Assembly: GCA_019115425.1 (NCBI GenBank)
Contig: DXDO01000021.1
Span: 1 to 10,000 of the forward strand
Source of the DNA: Candidatus Agathobaculum merdigallinarum
GTDB lineage: Bacteria > Bacillota > Clostridia > Oscillospirales > Butyricicoccaceae
Direction of reading: 5' to 3'
Length of the DNA stretch: 10,000 bases
Shown here one piece after another: positions 6,848 to 10,000 of the stretch. Made by a program: the position numbers and the translations under genes. The notes under the pieces were generated by a model. It was not told the DNA's origin. It worked only from the letters and a program-made list of their open reading frames with translations, and ran no database searches. Positions within the stretch are counted from its first letter, which is position 1, and each line of letters opens with the position of its first letter.

Positions 6848-8458
6848 ATGAAATTTAATGAACTGAAGATACAGAAGAATATCCTAAGGGCTTTGCGTGA
6901 AGCGGGCTATGAGCAGCCGACTCCGATTCAGCAGGAGGCGATCCCATCGGTTCTGGCGGGGAAGGATCTGCTCGGCTGCGCACAGACCGGCACAGGCAAA
7001 ACCTGTGCGTTTTCCGTGCCGATCATTCAGCGCCTTTGCGCAGAAGAGGGAAAGCAGGGTGTGATCCGCGCATTGATTCTGACGCCGACGCGCGAGCTGG
7101 CGCTCCAGATCTATGAAAACGTCTGTCAGTACGCGCGGTATACGGCGTGTACTGCGGCGGTGATCTTTGGCGGCGTGTCTCAGGTGCCGCAGGTCGAGGC
7201 CATCCAGCGCGGCGCGGATATTTTGATCGCAACGCCCGGCCGCCTGTGGGATCTGATGGGGCAGGGCATTGTCAAGCTGAACAAGGTTGAGTGCTTTGTG
7301 CTGGACGAGGCGGACCGTATGCTGGATATGGGCTTTTTCCCAGATGTCAAGCGCATCATCAAGTATCTGCCTGCCAAACGGCAGACGCTGCTGTTCTCTG
7401 CGACCATCCCGAAGGAGATCGCCGCTCTGGCGGACAGCCTGCTCAAAAATCCGGTGCGGATCTCAATCACACCGTCCGCCAAGCCGGTGGAAAAGATCGA
7501 ACAGAAAGTGTTTTTTGTCGAAAAGGCAGAAAAAAGGGAACTGCTGGCGGATATCATCCGTCAAAGCAATGTGCATCAAACGCTGGTATTCACGCGCACC
7601 AAGCACGGCGCGGATCGCGTCGCGCGCGACCTGAGCCGCGCGGGCATCAAAGCGAAGTCTATCCACGGTGACAAGTCGCAGAACCAGCGCCAGCGAGCCT
7701 TAACCGAGTTTAAGGATTGTAAGATTGCCGTACTTGTGGCGACGGATATCGCCGCGCGCGGCATAGATATCAATGAACTTCCGCTTGTCATCAACTTTGA
7801 GTTGCCGAATATCCCGGAGACTTATGTGCACCGCATCGGCCGTACCGGCCGCGCGGGGCAGGAGGGCGTCGCGATTTCCTTCTGCGACCGGTCTGAGCGT
7901 CCGTACCTTGCGGATATTGAAAAGCTGATCGGCAAACGCATTCCGGTTGCAGGCGAGATCCCGCACGAGGAAAAGCAAGGCGAATCGACAAAGCGCGAAA
8001 CTGCCCAGCGCAAGACCACCAATACCCGCACGCGTCGCAAGCTGGTTTCGGAAAACGCGCCGACGGAAGCGGTCGCTGCCGAGGCTGCGCAGGAAAAAGC
8101 TGCAAAGCAGAAAGCGCGTAAGGCTGCTGCGGCAAAGCGTCTGTCCCGCAAGGAAAAAACTGCGGAAGTGCAAGCAGAGCAGCGCGCGAAAGCTGCCGCG
8201 CCGCGCACACGTCGTTCCGCTGCTGCGCCCCGCGGCAGAGGGCGCCGCAACGATCCCTATGCGCGGCATGAGAAAAATGAGCCGCGCGTGGATGCACATA
8301 CCCCGTCACGCGCCTATGCGCTGAGTGACGAGGCAGCCGCGCGTATTCGGAAAAAGGTAGAAGCCGCGCTGGCAGCGCGCGCCGAAAGGGCCGCTGCGCC
8401 ACAGAAGACAGAAAAAAAGGCTGCACCTGTTCGCCGCAGCCGCCGCGCGCGCAAGTAA
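6848..8458 (+). CDS. DEAD-box ATP-dependent RNA helicase, RhlE-like, with long basic tail
   Basis: A 536-residue cytoplasmic RNA helicase that uses ATP to unwind short RNA duplexes, in ribosome assembly, RNA decay or cold adaptation. All core motifs are present: Q motif GYEQPTPIQ (20-28), I AQTGTGKT (45-52), Ia PTRELA (80-85), Ib TPGR (129-132), II DEAD (153-156), III SAT (184-186), IV LVFTRT (246-251), V ATDIAARGID (298-307) and VI HRIGRTGRAG (328-337). The core ends at about 372. The remaining 160 residues form a low-complexity tail rich in Ala, Lys and Arg (PRTRR, PRGRGRR, RRSRRARK), probably disordered and RNA-binding. RhlE-like members usually have such tails. The ATG at 6848 fits the family's N terminus, but the nearest purine-rich site (AAAAGGA, ending at 6833) is 14 bases away, which is unusually far. 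A glycosidase gene follows after 30 bases without a terminator. Confidence 0.96.
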   Translation: MKFNELKIQKNILRALREAGYEQPTPIQQEAIPSVLAGKDLLGCAQTGTGKTCAFSVPIIQRLCAEEGKQGVIRALILTPTRELALQIYENVCQYARYTACTAAVIFGGVSQVPQVEAIQRGADILIATPGRLWDLMGQGIVKLNKVECFVLDEADRMLDMGFFPDVKRIIKYLPAKRQTLLFSATIPKEIAALADSLLKNPVRISITPSAKPVEKIEQKVFFVEKAEKRELLADIIRQSNVHQTLVFTRTKHGADRVARDLSRAGIKAKSIHGDKSQNQRQRALTEFKDCKIAVLVATDIAARGIDINELPLVINFELPNIPETYVHRIGRTGRAGQEGVAISFCDRSERPYLADIEKLIGKRIPVAGEIPHEEKQGESTKRETAQRKTTNTRTRRKLVSENAPTEAVAAEAAQEKAAKQKARKAAAAKRLSRKEKTAEVQAEQRAKAAAPRTRRSAAAPRGRGRRNDPYARHEKNEPRVDAHTPSRAYALSDEAAARIRKKVEAALAARAERAAAPQKTEKKAAPVRRSRRARK

Positions 8459-8488
8459 TAGAGAGACAAAAAGGGGAGAACACCTTTC

Positions 8489-9670
8489 ATGAATGGCGCA
8501 AGACATCGCTTTGCTCTTGGGTTGACCTGTTTTTTTATGATATGTCTGACAGTTGTTTACCCCTTTTTGCTATATACGCCCAATGAATTTGTCACACGCT
8601 GGCGAGAGTGGTATATTGAAACCGCGATGGGTACCATGACCCATCAGTGGCTTGCGACATGGTTTATTCCGCAGAACATTATCGAAGAGGTCATGACCAA
8701 GCGTTATCTGCTCAATCAGCGGCAGCAGGGCGTGGAGAGCGCCTGGTCTGGCCTGACGTCAGAGGGCACGGAGGCATCCACACCGGAGGAACGGTTTTAT
8801 CAGACCTTTTCCGAGCTGGACAGGGACAGCTTTGAGCAGTTTCTGCGGGATAATCCGGAATACATAGCCGATGGGTATGAGCATATTGACATCGACCTGA
8901 TCGGCGACGCGGCTGATAAGAATTATGATACCGGCATCAAGACCAAACAGGGGGATACGGTGCTTGCGGTTAACGCAGAACACGGCATCTTGATCGCCGA
9001 GATCGTCGGCGAAGATTCACTCGGCATGGAATATGCAGGCAAGGTCGCGCTGTGCAAGAAGCCGGAAAATGTGTTTGTCGGTACCTGTGAGGGGCTGTTT
9101 GAGTATGGCTCCTATGTTTCCGAAATGGTGAGCGATTATGACGCCATCCTTGGCATCAATGCTTCGGGCTTTGCAGATTACGAGGGCAATGGTACGGGCG
9201 GCTTGCCGTACGGTTTCCTCAAGAGCGAGGGGCAGACCCTGCAGACCGCGGTTGGCGGCACATGGAAGATCATTGGCTTTGACGAGGAAAACCATCTGCA
9301 GATCGGCGCATTTTCCGATACCTCAAACCTGCGTGATGCGGTCGAGTTCCATCCAGCCCTCATCATCAACGGAGAAAATCTGGTGGCGGGCTCCGGGCTG
9401 AGCGATCAGCAGCCGCGCACGGCGATCGGTCAAGCAGAAGACGGCACGGTTATCATGCTGGTGGTAGATGGGCGGCAGTTCCACTCGTTTGGTATTTCTG
9501 TTGAACGGTGTGGAGAGATCATGGAAAGTTACGGCGCTTATCAGGCGTCCATGCTGGACGGCGGCTCGTCCTCCGTGATGGTATATAACGGTCGCGAGAT
9601 TACCAGCCCGACCACACTGTCGCAGAATCCTGAGGGACGCTATTTGCCGGATGCTTTTTTGGTTAAATAA
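8489..9670 (+). CDS. Membrane-anchored phosphodiester glycosidase family protein (NAGPA/DUF2233-like)
   Basis: A 393-residue protein with a short basic N terminus and one membrane segment (about 10-29), likely an uncleaved anchor leaving the rest outside the cell. The C-terminal part from about 155 matches the NAGPA-like phosphodiester glycosidase domain: GINASGFAD (222-230), QPRTAIGQ (308-315), LVVDGRQFHSFGIS (324-337) and MLDGGSSSVM (355-364). Family members hydrolyse sugar phosphodiesters and are often linked with exopolysaccharide or cell-wall glycan modification; the substrate here is unknown. Residues 30-155 have no recognised domain apart from a THQWLATWF segment (51-59) after the anchor, which I recall as common in clostridial members. 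AAGGGGAG lies ten bases before the ATG. It follows the helicase by 30 bases and probably shares its transcript. No convincing T-tract terminator follows. Confidence 0.88.
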   Translation: MNGARHRFALGLTCFFMICLTVVYPFLLYTPNEFVTRWREWYIETAMGTMTHQWLATWFIPQNIIEEVMTKRYLLNQRQQGVESAWSGLTSEGTEASTPEERFYQTFSELDRDSFEQFLRDNPEYIADGYEHIDIDLIGDAADKNYDTGIKTKQGDTVLAVNAEHGILIAEIVGEDSLGMEYAGKVALCKKPENVFVGTCEGLFEYGSYVSEMVSDYDAILGINASGFADYEGNGTGGLPYGFLKSEGQTLQTAVGGTWKIIGFDEENHLQIGAFSDTSNLRDAVEFHPALIINGENLVAGSGLSDQQPRTAIGQAEDGTVIMLVVDGRQFHSFGISVERCGEIMESYGAYQASMLDGGSSSVMVYNGREITSPTTLSQNPEGRYLPDAFLVK

Positions 9671-9693
9671 AATTTTTCCGTTGGCAGGAAAAA

Positions 9694-9716
9694 AGACTTG
9701 TCTTTTAGACATGTCT
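9694..9716. repeat. Tandem 10-base dyads over the promoter of the 3' RNA
   Basis: AGACTTGTCT (9694-9703) and the perfect palindrome AGACATGTCT (9707-9716) are separated by TTT. They differ at one base and repeat with a 13-base period. The first covers the -35 element and the second lies in the -35/-10 spacer, a position typical of repressor operators. The two copies can also pair with each other as a 10-bp stem with one mismatch and a TTT loop, so an RNA hairpin at the end of the upstream transcript is an alternative. No T run follows, so it is not a standard intrinsic terminator. Confidence 0.55.
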
Positions 9717-9726
9717 CTGGTATAAT
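9698..9726 (+). promoter_or_regulatory. Strong promoter of the structured RNA
   Basis: TTGTCT (9698-9703), a 17-base spacer and the consensus TATAAT (9721-9726), with TGG directly before it (extended -10), make this the best promoter in the window. Transcription should start near 9733, where an 8-bp hairpin begins. No reading frame with a ribosome binding site follows. Confidence 0.8.
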
Positions 9727-9732
9727 ATATAA

Positions 9733-9971
9733 GTGCCTGTAAGAACAGGCGCGAGAATAGAGAAACATCAACTTCGTAACTTGTTTGTTCTCCCATCAGC
9801 TCTCTCTGTTTTTGTGAGCCTGATGTTGAGATACATTCTGGAGCGGTATCGAAGTGGTCATAACGAGAACGACTCGAAATCATGTTTCCACTTTGGAAGT
9901 CCAAACTGCCGAAAAGCCAGTAACCATGCGGGTTTGCGGGCAAGTTCAAATCGTGAATTGGGGTCTGTTCT
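9733..9971 (+). ncRNA. Candidate structured non-coding RNA, class not recognised
   Basis: From the predicted start the transcript opens with GTGCCTGT (9733-9740) paired to ACAGGCGC (9745-9752) around an AAGA loop. A second domain is closed by AGAAT/ATTCT (9754-9758 with 9835-9839) and AACATCA/TGATGTT (9764-9770 with 9821-9827), with an inner stem GCTC/GAGC (9799-9802 with 9816-9819). Next comes a tRNA-Ser-like half (9840-9881), then a long helix pairing 9866-9884 with 9952-9971: 17 pairs, two of them wobbles, two mismatches and one bulged T. Inside it are a TTCCA/TGGAA hairpin (9886-9898) and AACC/GGTT (9922-9934). No protein frame with a ribosome binding site exists here. Pairings were found by eye, not by a folding program. 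I cannot assign a class; 6S and raiA-motif RNAs are candidates to test, and the 3' end may lie beyond the window. Confidence 0.55.
9840..9881 (+). other. 5' half of a tRNA-Ser (anticodon CGA)-like sequence
   Basis: GGAGCGG (9840-9846) reads as a serine acceptor strand, followed by TA at positions 8-9. TCG (9849-9851) pairs with CGA (9864-9866) as a D stem around a loop with GG, then G9867 and AACGA before the loop CTCGAAA (9873-9879) with anticodon CGA. The D-arm string TCGAAGTGGTCATAACG agrees with clostridial tRNA-Ser as I remember them. Pairing of the anticodon stem breaks down after TC (TCATG instead of the expected TCGTT). No long variable arm plus T arm in normal register, and no CCGCTCC acceptor partner, is found in the remaining bases. 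It is therefore not a complete tRNA in this window. Confidence 0.55.
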
Positions 9972-10000
9972 ATCCTGTTGTTCTTCCCAATTTCCACGGC

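Noticed and set aside
7970..8458. The biased Ala/Lys/Arg-rich 3' part of the helicase as a separate or frameshifted gene
   Set aside because: The frame is continuous from the helicase core, without a stop, start site or change of phase. Basic tails are usual for RhlE-like helicases.
9673..9693. TTTTTCC/GGAAAAA inverted repeat as the glycosidase terminator
   Set aside because: Only two GC pairs, and no T run after the stem. It is too weak to call.
9965..9971. CTGTTCT as the 3' acceptor strand for GGAGCGG, completing a tRNA
   Set aside because: It needs three G-U pairs out of seven, has no proper T arm before it and no serine-type variable arm in register. The same bases pair better in the long helix.
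9323..9997. A 224-codon open frame on the minus strand through the 3' RNA region
   Set aside because: It overlaps the glycosidase catalytic end antisense, crosses the promoter and the structured RNA, and resembles no family. The stem-forming sequence explains the region better.

Overview
The window looks like ordinary chromosome of a moderately GC-rich Gram-positive anaerobe, most likely class Clostridia (a Butyricicoccus/Agathobaculum/Oscillospiraceae-type gut bacterium). The reasons are the dimeric zinc-containing glycyl-tRNA synthetase, strong GGAGG ribosome binding sites, and several proteins typical of gut Clostridia: a YkpA/YbiT-type ABC-F protein, DUF2752, CpXC, a putative 10TM metal exporter and an NAGPA-type phosphodiester glycosidase. 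The taxon is inferred from the protein families; nothing in the window proves it. No transposase, integrase, phage gene or CRISPR array is visible.

Layout. Bases 2-1306 hold the 3' nine-tenths of glyQS (+), closed by a perfect 36-base palindromic terminator that also serves the facing genes. Bases 1366-2943 are a minus-strand cluster, read nitroreductase -> sirtuin deacetylase -> small DUF378 membrane protein, driven by a good promoter at 2975-3003. A hairpin between the last two genes hides the DUF378 ribosome binding site. Bases 3111-5086 are a plus-strand pair, an ABC-F ATPase and a translationally coupled DUF2752 membrane protein. A terminator and a promoter then lead to a CpXC zinc-binding protein (5202-5813). 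A convergent minus-strand metal-exporter-like permease (5867-6718) follows. Its promoter lies in a divergent spacer shared with a DEAD-box RNA helicase (6848-8458), which is followed after 30 bases by a membrane-anchored phosphodiester glycosidase (8489-9670).

The last 330 bases contain no credible protein gene but are not empty. A near-consensus promoter (TTGTCT-17-TATAAT with extended -10) carries two tandem dyads. It should start a transcript near 9733 that opens with an 8-bp hairpin, continues with a paired domain, and then contains a sequence that reads as the 5' half of a tRNA-Ser (anticodon CGA). The rest of a tRNA is absent. Instead, the anticodon-arm sequence can pair with bases 9952-9971 in a long, slightly interrupted helix. 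I read this as a structured non-coding RNA with a tRNA-Ser-like half, or as a tRNA gene interrupted by an intron or integration. It is the most interesting object here.

The second point worth attention is the ABC-F protein. Its NBD2 Walker A lysine is Met, its NBD2 catalytic Glu is Gln, and its NBD1 signature is LGDVE. The Walker A and signature changes both fall on the same composite ATP site, while the other site is canonical.
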